From Paraburkholderia terricola (GTDB lineage: Bacteria; Pseudomonadota; Gammaproteobacteria; Burkholderiales; Burkholderiaceae): DNA of 64,000 nucleotides. The translations under genes were made by a program, and so were the position numbers. This document shows, one piece after another, positions 9,627 to 18,245 of this stretch. Position 1 is the stretch's first letter, and the number at the start of each line of letters is the position of its first letter. A model generated the notes under the pieces. That model was not told the origin of the DNA. It saw nothing but the letters and a program-made list of their open reading frames with translations, and did not search any database. The stretch lies in NCBI RefSeq assembly GCF_900142195.1, contig NZ_FRAB01000036.1, positions 1-64,000 on the forward strand, read 5' to 3'.

Positions 9627-10904
9627 ATGCGTGAGTCGAATGGACTAAAGGTCGCGGTAGTCGGCTTGGGGTACGTGGGTTTGCCTTTGGCGGTGGAGTT
9701 CAGCAAGCATCGTGAGGTAGTGGGGTTCGATATCAGTGGCGCGCGTATTTCGGCGCTGCGGGAAGGGCGCGACGCGACGCTGGAAGTGAGCGAGGAAGAA
9801 CTGGCGGCGGCGACCGGCATGACGTTCACGTCCGACGTGGAGGATCTGCGGGCATGCAACGTTTTCATCGCCACCGTACCCACGCCGATCGACCGTTTCA
9901 AGCGCCCGGATCTTGGCCCGCTACTGCGGGCGAGCGAAACGATCGGCTCCGTGCTCAAGAGAGGCGACATCGTGATCTACGAGTCGACCGTGTATCCCGG
10001 TGCGACGGAAGACGACTGCGTGCCGGTTCTCGAACGGGTGTCGGGCCTCAAATACAACGTGGACTTCTTCGCGGGCTATAGCCCGGAGCGCATCAATCCC
10101 GGCGACAAGGCGCACCGCGTGACCGACATTCGCAAAGTCACCTCGGGTTCGACGCCGGAGATCGCGGAGGTGGTCGACGCGCTTTACCGCGAGATCATCA
10201 CGGCCGGCACGCACAAGGCGAGCAGCATCCGCGTCGCGGAAGCGGCCAAGGTGATCGAGAACACGCAGCGCGATCTGAATATCGCGCTCGTCAACGAACT
10301 CTCGATCATCTTCAACAAGCTTAACCTCGATACCGAAGCGGTTCTACAGGCCGCCGGAACCAAATGGAATTTCCTGCCGTTTCGTCCCGGTCTCGTAGGC
10401 GGCCACTGCATCGGCGTCGACCCGTACTATCTGACGCATATGGCGCAGTCGATCGGTTATCACCCGGAGATCATCCTTGCCGGACGACGGCTGAACGACA
10501 GCATGGGCGAGTACGTCGTATCGCAAATGATCAAGGCGTTGACGCGCTCTGAAATTTTCATACCCGGTGCGCGGGTGCTCGTGCTGGGCCTCACGTTCAA
10601 GGAAAACTGCCCGGATCTGCGCAACACGCGCGTGGTCGATATCGTCCACGGCCTGAAAAACTACGGCGTGCTCGTCGATGTATTCGATCCTTGGGTATCC
10701 CGGGAGGCCGCGCACCACGAGTACGGGATCGATCCGATCGAGGAACCGGAGGTGGGTGTATACGACGCGACCATTGTTGCCGTTGCGCACAGGCAGTTCG
10801 TCGAGTGGGGATACGAGAAACTGCGTTCGTTCGGCAAGCCGCGGCATGTGCTTTACGACCTCAAATATGTGCTGCCGGCAGAGTCGAGCGACCTGCGCCT
10901 ATAG
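9627..10904 (+). CDS. tviB: UDP-N-acetylglucosamine 6-dehydrogenase, TviB/VipA type
   Basis: This 425-residue member of the UDP-glucose/UDP-HexNAc dehydrogenase family oxidises C6 of a UDP-HexNAc to the uronate with two NAD+. It has the N-terminal Rossmann motif VGLGYVGLP, the middle-domain catalytic block GGHCIGVDPYY with Cys at about residue 261, and the C-terminal nucleotide-binding part with LGLTFKENCPDLRNT. The sequence text is closer to the TviB/VipA (Vi antigen) and WbpO branch than to UDP-glucose dehydrogenases. The next gene encodes the matching TviC-like epimerase, so together they should give UDP-GalNAcA. GGAGA lies 8-12 bases before the ATG. Confidence 0.9.
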   Translation: MRESNGLKVAVVGLGYVGLPLAVEFSKHREVVGFDISGARISALREGRDATLEVSEEELAAATGMTFTSDVEDLRACNVFIATVPTPIDRFKRPDLGPLLRASETIGSVLKRGDIVIYESTVYPGATEDDCVPVLERVSGLKYNVDFFAGYSPERINPGDKAHRVTDIRKVTSGSTPEIAEVVDALYREIITAGTHKASSIRVAEAAKVIENTQRDLNIALVNELSIIFNKLNLDTEAVLQAAGTKWNFLPFRPGLVGGHCIGVDPYYLTHMAQSIGYHPEIILAGRRLNDSMGEYVVSQMIKALTRSEIFIPGARVLVLGLTFKENCPDLRNTRVVDIVHGLKNYGVLVDVFDPWVSREAAHHEYGIDPIEEPEVGVYDATIVAVAHRQFVEWGYEKLRSFGKPRHVLYDLKYVLPAESSDLRL

Positions 10905-10963
10905 TGCTCGATAAACCCGTCGGCCTTCGGTGCCGGCATGAGTGTCATGGTCAGGAGACTTCA

Positions 10964-12055
10964 ATGTCAAACCGATACGATCGGGTACGTCGCGACCTCG
11001 TTCAGCATCCGCAAACGTGGCTTATTACAGGTGTGGCCGGTTTCATCGGTTCGAATCTTCTGGAGACATTGCTCGAGCTCGATCAGCATGTGGTCGGGCT
11101 GGACAACTTCGCGACCGGCCATCGCCGCAATCTCGACGAAGTCCGTTCGCTGGTCGGCATCGACCAATGGCAGCGCTTCAGGTTCATCGAAGGCGATATA
11201 CGCAATCCCGCCGAATGCGCGGCGGCTGTGAAGGGCGTCGATCACGTGCTGCACCAGGCGGCGCTCGGCTCCGTGCCGCGTTCGTTGCTGGACCCCATTG
11301 CGACCCACGAGGTGAACCTCAGTGGTTTCCTCAACATGCTGCTTGCCGCACGCGATGCGAGCGTCAAAAGCTTTACCTATGCCGCCTCGAGTTCCACTTA
11401 CGGCGATCACGCCGGATTGCCAAAGGTCGAGGACTGCATAGGGCGCCCGTTGTCGCCCTATGCGATCACCAAGTACGCGAACGAACTGTACGCATCGGTC
11501 TTCGCGCGCAACTACGGTTTCAAAACGATCGGCCTTCGCTATTTCAACGTTTTCGGCCAGCGCCAGGACCCGGACGGCGCCTATGCGGCGGTGATTCCGC
11601 GCTGGACGGCCGCGCTCATCAACGGCGACGAGGTGATCATCAATGGCGACGGCGAGACGAGCCGGGACTTCTGCTTCGTCGCCAATGCGGTGCAGGCGAA
11701 TCTGCTGGCTGCGTGCGCCGACGAAGCGAGCCGCGACCAGGTCTACAACGTCGCGGTGGGTGACCGTACCACGCTCAATCAGCTGTACGACTATCTGAAA
11801 GCGACGCTCGCGCTTCATGGCGTTCAGCCAGGCGAGCACCGTGCCACTTATGGCCCTGCGCGCGACGGCGACATCCGCCATTCGCAGGCCAACGTCGAGA
11901 AGGCGGAACGACTGCTCGGCTACGCGGACGCCATTCCACTCGCGCAGGGACTTGCCGTGGCGATGCCGTGGTATGTGCGCTTCGTTGCTCAGCGCAACGG
12001 CCGAGGGGACGACGCTCGCGGCTTCGATGAAGCCATTCACATGACGGCGGGGTGA
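10964..12055 (+). CDS. tviC: UDP-HexNAc(A) C4-epimerase, TviC/WbpP type
   Basis: This 363-residue extended short-chain dehydrogenase has the NAD-binding motif TGVAGFIGSNLLE near the N-terminus, an Ala-Ser-Ser-Ser-Thr-Tyr catalytic strand and SPYAITKYANELY with the Tyr-x3-Lys pair. The N-terminal extension of about 15 residues before the Rossmann fold is typical of TviC/WbpP/Gne2 enzymes, which prefer N-acetylated UDP-sugars. ATG 10964 was chosen because AGGAGA lies 6 bases upstream and the frame extension further upstream overlaps tviB. The expected reaction is interconversion of UDP-GlcNAc(A) and UDP-GalNAc(A). It works with the preceding TviB-like dehydrogenase. Confidence 0.88.
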   Translation: MSNRYDRVRRDLVQHPQTWLITGVAGFIGSNLLETLLELDQHVVGLDNFATGHRRNLDEVRSLVGIDQWQRFRFIEGDIRNPAECAAAVKGVDHVLHQAALGSVPRSLLDPIATHEVNLSGFLNMLLAARDASVKSFTYAASSSTYGDHAGLPKVEDCIGRPLSPYAITKYANELYASVFARNYGFKTIGLRYFNVFGQRQDPDGAYAAVIPRWTAALINGDEVIINGDGETSRDFCFVANAVQANLLAACADEASRDQVYNVAVGDRTTLNQLYDYLKATLALHGVQPGEHRATYGPARDGDIRHSQANVEKAERLLGYADAIPLAQGLAVAMPWYVRFVAQRNGRGDDARGFDEAIHMTAG

Positions 12056-12059
12056 GCGC

Positions 12060-13433
12060 GTGTTTTCGTACTTCGGCGCGTTACGAAGCAAGATCCCGCC
12101 ATTTCACCCCGATCATTTGCGCATCGCACGTGGTGCGATGCGCATTTCGGTTTTCGTGCTGGCGGGACGCTGTGCGGGCGCATTGAAGGAAATGGCCGTC
12201 GCGTACCGTTATGGCACAGGCCCTGTGGTCGATGCATACCAACTGACCATGACGCTGGTGGGCTGGCTGCCCGTGGTGATCGCGACGATATTCATCATGG
12301 TGCTTGTGCCAGTCTTTGTCGATCTTCGCGCGCAGCCGCTTGCGGATCAGACACGCTTTCTGGGTGAACTCGAAGCATGGGCCATAGCGGTGGGCGCGGC
12401 GTTGACGCTATTGCTCTATGCGTGCTGGCCGCTCGCGCTGCAGATCGGCGCGAAGAGTCTGTCGGCGGAAACACGCGCCCTGTGCCGGCAGATGATCCTG
12501 ACGATGGGACCGGTCGGCGCGCTCATGCTCGTGTCCAGCGCATACGCGGCGCGGCTGCAATCGCGCGAACGCCACATCAACACGCTGCTCGAAGGTCTGC
12601 CCGCCGGCTTCGTGCTGGCCTTCGTTCTATCGATCGGCGACCAGACCAAGGCGCTGCCGCTCATATACGGCACGATCGGCGGGTACGTGGTCCAAACCCT
12701 GGTCGTGCGAGCGCTATCGGTGCGGGTCGACCCGATTCGCTACAGGCTCCGTCTGACGCTGAAGGCGCCGCAATGGCAGCGGGTGTTCCGGGCGGTGCGG
12801 GTGCTCGCCCTCGGCCAGGTGGTCATGTGCTGCACGCCGATACTGGATCAATTCTTCGTGGTCGCCTATGGCGATGGCGCGGTCGCCACGGTGGGCTACA
12901 CGAACCGCATTCTCTCGCTGCTCCTCAGCATGGGCGCGCTCGCAATCGGTCAGGCAATCCTGCCGATCCTGTCGGATATCATCGGCGTCGGCGATCTGTC
13001 GCGCGCCCGCCATACTGCCGTGAAGTGGACGATGCTCATGTTTCTGCTCGGCTCGGCCATTGCGCTGGTGTCGTGGTTGCTTGCGCCGCAGGCCGTTGCG
13101 CTACTGTTCCAGCGCGGCGCATTTACCGCGCGGGATACGGCGGCCGTGACGGAGCTTTTTCGCTGGGGGCAAATGCAGGTGCCGTTCTATTTCTCCGGCC
13201 TCGTGCTATTGACGCTGTTCGCGAGCGCGGGAAGTTACCGGGAAATGGCCACCATCGCCCTGCTGAGTTTTCTCGTGAAGGTCGCCGCCAACGTCGTCAT
13301 GACGCACTGGCTGGCCGTGCCCGGCATTTTCGCGGCCACTGCGCTGACGCACGCGACGACGCTCATCTGCTATCTCGTGTACGTGCAAGGCTGGCCAACG
13401 GGCACCGCCACGACGACGGCAGGGCAGCCATGA
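12060..13433 (+). CDS. MurJ/MviN-like lipid-linked oligosaccharide flippase
   Basis: This 457-residue polytopic membrane protein has 12-14 hydrophobic segments and reads like the MurJ/MviN branch of the MOP exporter superfamily (VAYRYGTGPVVDAYQLTM near the start; LFQRGAFTARDT near residue 350). The GTG start at 12060 lies 4 bases after the TviC-like stop. Inside a polysaccharide operon such a protein most likely replaces Wzx and flips the lipid-linked repeat unit to the periplasm. The divergent ends and the context argue against it being the cell's main lipid II flippase. Confidence 0.85.
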   Translation: MFSYFGALRSKIPPFHPDHLRIARGAMRISVFVLAGRCAGALKEMAVAYRYGTGPVVDAYQLTMTLVGWLPVVIATIFIMVLVPVFVDLRAQPLADQTRFLGELEAWAIAVGAALTLLLYACWPLALQIGAKSLSAETRALCRQMILTMGPVGALMLVSSAYAARLQSRERHINTLLEGLPAGFVLAFVLSIGDQTKALPLIYGTIGGYVVQTLVVRALSVRVDPIRYRLRLTLKAPQWQRVFRAVRVLALGQVVMCCTPILDQFFVVAYGDGAVATVGYTNRILSLLLSMGALAIGQAILPILSDIIGVGDLSRARHTAVKWTMLMFLLGSAIALVSWLLAPQAVALLFQRGAFTARDTAAVTELFRWGQMQVPFYFSGLVLLTLFASAGSYREMATIALLSFLVKVAANVVMTHWLAVPGIFAATALTHATTLICYLVYVQGWPTGTATTTAGQP

Positions 13434-14695
13434 ATATCGTTCTTCTCGTGAGTTCGATGGGCACCGGCGGCGCGGAACGCGTGGCATCGACGCTCGTCAA
13501 TGCGTGGGCCGGGCGGGGCGACACGGTGACGCTCGTCATCACCTATAGCGGCCGCGGCACCTGCTTCTATACGCTCACGAGCCAGGTGCGGCTCATCTAT
13601 CTCACCGATCTCGCGGGGCGGAAGCGCTTGGGGCCGCGCGGTTACGCGGCACGCCTGCGCGCACTGCGCACGTTGCTTTGCGACAGCAAGCCGGATGTCG
13701 TCATTTCGTTTCTCACCAACGTCAATATTTCGGCGATCCTGGCGTCGAGGGGATTGCGCGTGCCCGTCATCGTGTGCGAACACAATGATCCCGCCGCCGA
13801 CGGGCGCTCCCGTTTATGGCGGCTCGCGTGCCGCCTCCTCTATCCACGGGCGAGCCTTGCGGCGGTGCTGACGGAGAACGTCGTCGCGCCGTTCAGGCAG
13901 ATGGTGCCGCGCATGGCGCGCGTCGCCGTGATGCCCAATCCGCTGCCCGACGAACTGTTCGATCGCGCCGATCGCGGCGGGCTCGCCCGCGAGCGAGGCG
14001 TGACAGAGCATGGCGATGGCAGGCGACGGCTCGTCTCCGTGGGCCGCTTGCACGAGCAGAAGCAGTATGACCTGTTGATCGCCGTGTTCGGGTCGCTTGC
14101 CGATGCTTTCCCTGAATGGGATTTGTGGATCTGGGGCGACGGGCCGGAGCGCGCAAGGCTCGAGGCGCAGGTGGCGGGGGCGGCGTTGAAAGAGCGCGTC
14201 TTTCTGCCCGGCAAGACAGTCGACCCGTGGGCGGAAATGGCGCGCTCGGACCTCTTTGTGCTGTCGTCGCGTTTCGAAGGCTTGCCGATGGCGCTGATGG
14301 AAGCGATGGGACTCGGCATGGCAACGATCGCATTCGATTGCCGTAGCGGCCCCAGGGAACTGATGCGCGCCGGTAGCGACGGATGGCTGGTGCCGCCGGG
14401 CGACGCGTACGGAATGGAGCAGGGCTTGCGGCGCCTGTTCTCCGATGATGCGTTGCGTGCCGAACTCGGCCGCAGAGCGGCGCGGTCAATCCGGGAGCGT
14501 TTTTCGGCGCAGGCCGTGCTCGACATGTGGGATGCGGAATTCGAGCGTGTGGGCGCGCGCCCGCGGCGCGCCGGCGCGGCAGTGAGTGCCGCGATGCCGG
14601 CCGTCCCGCCCGACAGTTCGCGCGGGGACATACGCCAACCCGCACGCCAGCCCGCGCTCGTAAACATTCAGCGCGTCGACAAGGAGCCGACATGA
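13430..14695 (+). CDS. Glycosyltransferase family 4 (first of three)
   Basis: This 421-residue cytoplasmic GT-B retaining glycosyltransferase starts with MNIVLLVSSMGTGGAERVASTL, the acceptor-domain glycine loop of GT4 enzymes such as PglJ/AmsD. Its C-terminal half has VSVGRLHEQKQYDLLI, followed by the E-x7-E region SRFEGLPMALMEAMGLG. The ATG overlaps the flippase stop codon (ATGA), so the two are translationally coupled. It probably adds a sugar to the lipid-linked repeat unit. Donor and linkage cannot be stated. The last 40 residues are Ala/Pro/Arg-rich and look like an unstructured tail. Confidence 0.85.
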   Translation: MNIVLLVSSMGTGGAERVASTLVNAWAGRGDTVTLVITYSGRGTCFYTLTSQVRLIYLTDLAGRKRLGPRGYAARLRALRTLLCDSKPDVVISFLTNVNISAILASRGLRVPVIVCEHNDPAADGRSRLWRLACRLLYPRASLAAVLTENVVAPFRQMVPRMARVAVMPNPLPDELFDRADRGGLARERGVTEHGDGRRRLVSVGRLHEQKQYDLLIAVFGSLADAFPEWDLWIWGDGPERARLEAQVAGAALKERVFLPGKTVDPWAEMARSDLFVLSSRFEGLPMALMEAMGLGMATIAFDCRSGPRELMRAGSDGWLVPPGDAYGMEQGLRRLFSDDALRAELGRRAARSIRERFSAQAVLDMWDAEFERVGARPRRAGAAVSAAMPAVPPDSSRGDIRQPARQPALVNIQRVDKEPT

Positions 14696-15873
14696 GCAAG
14701 GTGATCCTGTTTGCCAACACCGATTGGTACCTCTACAACTTCCGGCTATCGCTCGCGCGGAAGTTGCGCGAACTGGGTCATGAGGTCGTGCTGCTTTCTC
14801 CGCCAGGCGAATACGGACCGCAACTGCGCGCGCTGGGATTTCGCTGGGAGCCGGCCCCGATGGTGCGGCGCAGTCTCAACCCATTGCGCGAAGTGACGCT
14901 GTTGATGTGGCTCGTGCGTTTCCTGCGGCGCGAACAGCCCGACCTCGTGCACGGCTTTACCATCAAGTGCGCGGTCTACGGATCGTTGTCGTCCCGTCTT
15001 GCCGGGGTGGCGGTGCGCGTCAACGCCGTGGCGGGAATGGGCTATGTTTTTTCGAGCCGCGACGTCAAGGCGATCGTTTTGCGTCCGCTGGTGCGCAGAG
15101 TGATGCGCACGGCGTTTGGCGGCAAAGGCAGCATGCTGATCCTGCAAAACCCCGACGATCTTGCGCTGTTCCGCACGGCCAATATCGTCGACGAACGGGC
15201 GATACGCGTGATCAAGGGTTCGGGGGTCAACATCAGCCGCTTCAAGCCGCGTTCCGAGGAAGCCGATCCGCTCGAAGCGCAGCCGTTGCGCGTGGTTCTG
15301 GCGGGACGGCTGCTGTGGGACAAAGGCATCGCCGAGTACGTCGAAGCGGCGCGCATCCTCAAAGCCGAAGGCCGCAGCGTGCGATGCATTCTCGCGGGAA
15401 CACCGGACCCAGGCAATCCGGCTGCCGTCGACGAGAACTTGCTGCGGGGCTGGGTCAGGGATGGACTCGTCGAATGGCTGGGACACGTTAGCGATATGCC
15501 CGCGCTCTTTGCCGAGACCGATGTGGCGGTGCTGCCCAGTTATCGCGAAGGGCTGCCCAAATCGATGATCGAGGCGGCGGCGTGCGCGTTGCCGCTCATC
15601 ATTACCGATGCGCCGGGATGCCGCGAGGTTGTCGGCATCGACGGCGAAGAAGGGCTCGTGGTGCCGGTGCGCGATGGCCGCGCACTCGCCGGCGCCATTC
15701 GTCGTCTCGACGACGACCGGGCGCTGGCGCGCAAGCTCGGTGAGGCGGCGCGGCAAAAGGCGCTACGGGAATTCGACGAACAGATCATCATCGAGCGCAC
15801 GCTCGCCGTCTACCGGGAAGTGCTCGCGCCGGCGCGGCAGGCCATGCCCGTGAGCGGGAGCGTCGTCCCGTGA
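14692..15873 (+). CDS. Glycosyltransferase family 4 (PglA-like)
   Basis: This 393-residue GT-B enzyme starts with MSKVILFANTDWYLYNFRLSLA, a start common to the PglA/WbpY-like GT4 branch that adds HexNAc to undecaprenyl-diphospho-sugars. Supporting motifs are VLAGRLLWDKGIAEYVEAA for the donor domain and YREGLPKSMIEAAACALPLI for the E-x7-E motif. Its ATG overlaps the stop of the preceding GT by ATGA. It is probably the second or third sugar-adding step of the TviB/TviC-dependent repeat unit. Assignment as the transferase that acts directly on the primed lipid is an inference from resemblance to PglA. Confidence 0.85.
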   Translation: MSKVILFANTDWYLYNFRLSLARKLRELGHEVVLLSPPGEYGPQLRALGFRWEPAPMVRRSLNPLREVTLLMWLVRFLRREQPDLVHGFTIKCAVYGSLSSRLAGVAVRVNAVAGMGYVFSSRDVKAIVLRPLVRRVMRTAFGGKGSMLILQNPDDLALFRTANIVDERAIRVIKGSGVNISRFKPRSEEADPLEAQPLRVVLAGRLLWDKGIAEYVEAARILKAEGRSVRCILAGTPDPGNPAAVDENLLRGWVRDGLVEWLGHVSDMPALFAETDVAVLPSYREGLPKSMIEAAACALPLIITDAPGCREVVGIDGEEGLVVPVRDGRALAGAIRRLDDDRALARKLGEAARQKALREFDEQIIIERTLAVYREVLAPARQAMPVSGSVVP

Positions 15874-17051
15874 AGATCGTTCACGTGATTACGGATCTCG
15901 CCGTCGGCGGCGCGGAGACGATGCTGGTGCGGCTGATCCGAACGTCACAGCGCGAGGGCTTGCAGCATGTCGTCATATCGCTGTCGCGCGAGGCGCCGCT
16001 GGCCGATCGTCTCGTCGAGCTCGGCGTAGAGGTGCGTGTACTCGGGATGAGGCGCGGCATGCCCGACATCAGGACGTTTCGCCGCCTCATCCGATGGCTC
16101 GACGAACTGGAACCGGATGTCGTGCAGACCTGGATGTATCACGCCGACCTGATGGGCGGCGCAGCCACCTATGGGGCGCAAGCCGTGCGTTTTTTGCGCG
16201 GCGCGCATGTGAAGCGACCCGCGCTGCTGTGGGGCGTCCATCACACGGATCTGCGTTTGACCGGCAGCGCCCGCATGACGCGCTGGATCGCGCGCGCATG
16301 CGCGCTGATCTCGTCGCGCATACCTGATCGGATCGTTTGCTGCGCCGAATCGGCGAAAGCGTCGCACCGCCTGGGCGGCTACTGCGCGCAGCGCATGACC
16401 GTCATTCACAACGGCATCGACCTCGAACGCTTCCACGCCAGTCGGGGGGCGCGCGAGACGTTGCGGCGCTCGCTCGGTATCGGGGCGCTCACTCCACTCG
16501 TCGGAATTGTCGGCCGCTACCATCCCGTCAAGGACTATGGGACGTTCATCGCCGCGATGCGCATCGTTGTCGACGCGATGCCGGAATGCCGCTTCGTGAT
16601 GGCCGGTCAGGGGCTCGAACCGGATAATGACGAACTGGCAGCGCTGCTCAACGCCGCGGGAATCGCTCATGCCTGTAGCCTGGTTGGACCGCAGGCGGAA
16701 CCACAGACCCTGCTCGCCGGACTCGACGTGTTCTGTCTGTCGTCAAGCAGCGAGGGCTTGCCGACTGTGATTGGCGAGGCGATGGCCTGCGAAGTGCCGT
16801 GCGTTGCAACGGATGTCGGCGACACCGCGTTGCTGATCGGCACGACCGGCCGCGTCGTGCCGGCGCAAGATCCCGAGGCGCTTGGTCGCGCGTTGTGTTC
16901 GTTACTCGCGTTGCCGCGTGACGAACTCACGAGGCTCGGACATGCGGCGCGAAGACGGATTCAAAGCCGCTTCTCCATAGAAGCGAGTTGGCGCCGTTAC
17001 GAAGAGGCTTACGTGGAGGCGCTGGACAAGCGAGAACAGTCGGCGGTTTGA
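15870..17051 (+). CDS. Glycosyltransferase family 4 (third of three)
   Basis: This 393-residue GT-B enzyme starts at a GTG that overlaps the preceding stop codon (GTGA). It opens with MKIVHVITDLAVGGAETMLVRL and has the donor-side motifs GIVGRYHPVKDYGTFIAA and SSSEGLPTVIGEAMACEVP. It is the last gene of the continuous plus-strand run that began at 6050. With its two neighbours it suggests a repeat unit of at least three or four sugars, counting the primer. No polymerase follows it, so Wzy must lie elsewhere or left of the window. Confidence 0.85.
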   Translation: MKIVHVITDLAVGGAETMLVRLIRTSQREGLQHVVISLSREAPLADRLVELGVEVRVLGMRRGMPDIRTFRRLIRWLDELEPDVVQTWMYHADLMGGAATYGAQAVRFLRGAHVKRPALLWGVHHTDLRLTGSARMTRWIARACALISSRIPDRIVCCAESAKASHRLGGYCAQRMTVIHNGIDLERFHASRGARETLRRSLGIGALTPLVGIVGRYHPVKDYGTFIAAMRIVVDAMPECRFVMAGQGLEPDNDELAALLNAAGIAHACSLVGPQAEPQTLLAGLDVFCLSSSSEGLPTVIGEAMACEVPCVATDVGDTALLIGTTGRVVPAQDPEALGRALCSLLALPRDELTRLGHAARRRIQSRFSIEASWRRYEEAYVEALDKREQSAV

Positions 17052-17095
17052 GCGGCGGATCGCACATGGCGCTAACTGTCCGTTCGGGAAGTGGT

Positions 17096-17905
17096 TTAGT
17101 CCGCACTGCCTCTTTGCGTAGCAGCGCCCGTGTCAAGGGTCCAGCCGTACTGCTTGATCGCCTGTTCCAAGGCCTCTGGGTCGCTAATGTTTGAAAAATC
17201 CGGGGAGAGTGCCGGCCGTTGCTGTGACTGGGAGACGTCGGTGTCTGTAACAGGGTTGGGTTCTGCTACTGCCGCTGCCGTGGTTTCCGCGACCGTGCGG
17301 TTATCAGTAGGTGATGCGTCGACACGCATGTCTTTGTCGGTGGGTACTCGGGTGGGGGAGAGGGCCGTATCGGTCGACGTAAGCCCGGAAGGCGGCGCGG
17401 TGTCGAACTTGTCTTTGGGCATGCCGAGTGTTGCATCGATCTCGCGCAACGCGCGCGGTGTCATGTAGGCGGTGTCGGCAGACGAATTCTGTTCTGCAGC
17501 GGCAGCGTCATGAGGGGCAGGCTGCGCTTCGTCGCGGACTGCTACAACTGGTGCATAGCGCAGATAGGTCAGGCCGAAGGCGACGGCAGCCGCGATACAT
17601 GCGCCCAATAAAGCCGTCCTCACGCTGAGCGTTCGCTGCAACAGCGAAGGCGGCCTTGGAGGAAACGCGGACAGGCCGTGAGCGTCGTAGGCGTCGACGT
17701 TCACCAGATCGCGCTCCGGAGGCTGAGAGTGCTGCACATTCGCTCGTTGTGAGTACGTGCCCAACTGGTCGCGGTTTGCTTCGGGCACGGCGGACTGAAA
17801 CGCTCCACATCGGGTGCAGAAGCGTTGGTCTCGCTGTATGAGGCTTCCACAGCGCGGGCAGACGGCGGAAACCATGGCGACCGGAAACAGCATGCGCTTG
17901 TTCAT
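17096..17905 (-). CDS. Zinc-ribbon protein with one membrane helix, unknown role
   Basis: I do not recognise a named family. The 269-residue protein has an N-terminal zinc ribbon, Cys16-x2-Cys19 and Cys30-x2-Cys33 (VCPRCGSLIQRDQRFCTRCG), a Pro-rich linker, one membrane helix at about residues 96-115 and a long polar, Ala/Thr/Asp-rich C-terminal part without Cys. The start at 17905 has GAAAGG about 8 bases before it; a far longer frame upstream lacks support. The topology suggests a cytoplasmic metal-binding head and a periplasmic tail. It converges with the last GT gene and is divergent from the tyrosinase gene, so it is probably its own transcription unit. Confidence 0.7.
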   Translation of the reverse strand: MNKRMLFPVAMVSAVCPRCGSLIQRDQRFCTRCGAFQSAVPEANRDQLGTYSQRANVQHSQPPERDLVNVDAYDAHGLSAFPPRPPSLLQRTLSVRTALLGACIAAAVAFGLTYLRYAPVVAVRDEAQPAPHDAAAAEQNSSADTAYMTPRALREIDATLGMPKDKFDTAPPSGLTSTDTALSPTRVPTDKDMRVDASPTDNRTVAETTAAAVAEPNPVTDTDVSQSQQRPALSPDFSNISDPEALEQAIKQYGWTLDTGAATQRGSAD

Positions 17906-18245
17906 ACTCGAACCTTTCGAATGATCCGCGCCCTTGCTGGTGTATGTCGCTTTATAGCCAGCGACGATGGCCATGATGTCCGTCAATACGCAACGACCCG
18001 ATACGATGAAGGTCGCCGAACGCGGCTGGCGGCCGTCGAAGCGCGGATATTGATGTTGTGCTGTTCGGCGAAATTGAAGTGTGGGCTCGACCACATTTCT
18101 CGCGGGAATAGCACCGTGATCGATGAGCAGCCAGGCTATCGTGTATCTGTGGCTATAAAGGCGCGATCGGATAAAAGACGGTTTCAATAAACAGCCGGCA
18201 CCCTGAAGCACGGCCCCCGATCTTTCCGATTTGAGGAGAACCTGA
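17906..18245. promoter_or_regulatory. Divergent gap between zinc-ribbon and tyrosinase genes
   Basis: This 340-base gap must carry both divergent promoters. The tyrosinase side has a good ribosome binding site (GAGGAG at about 18232-18237). I found no confident -35/-10 pair and no clear operator. Confidence 0.35.
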
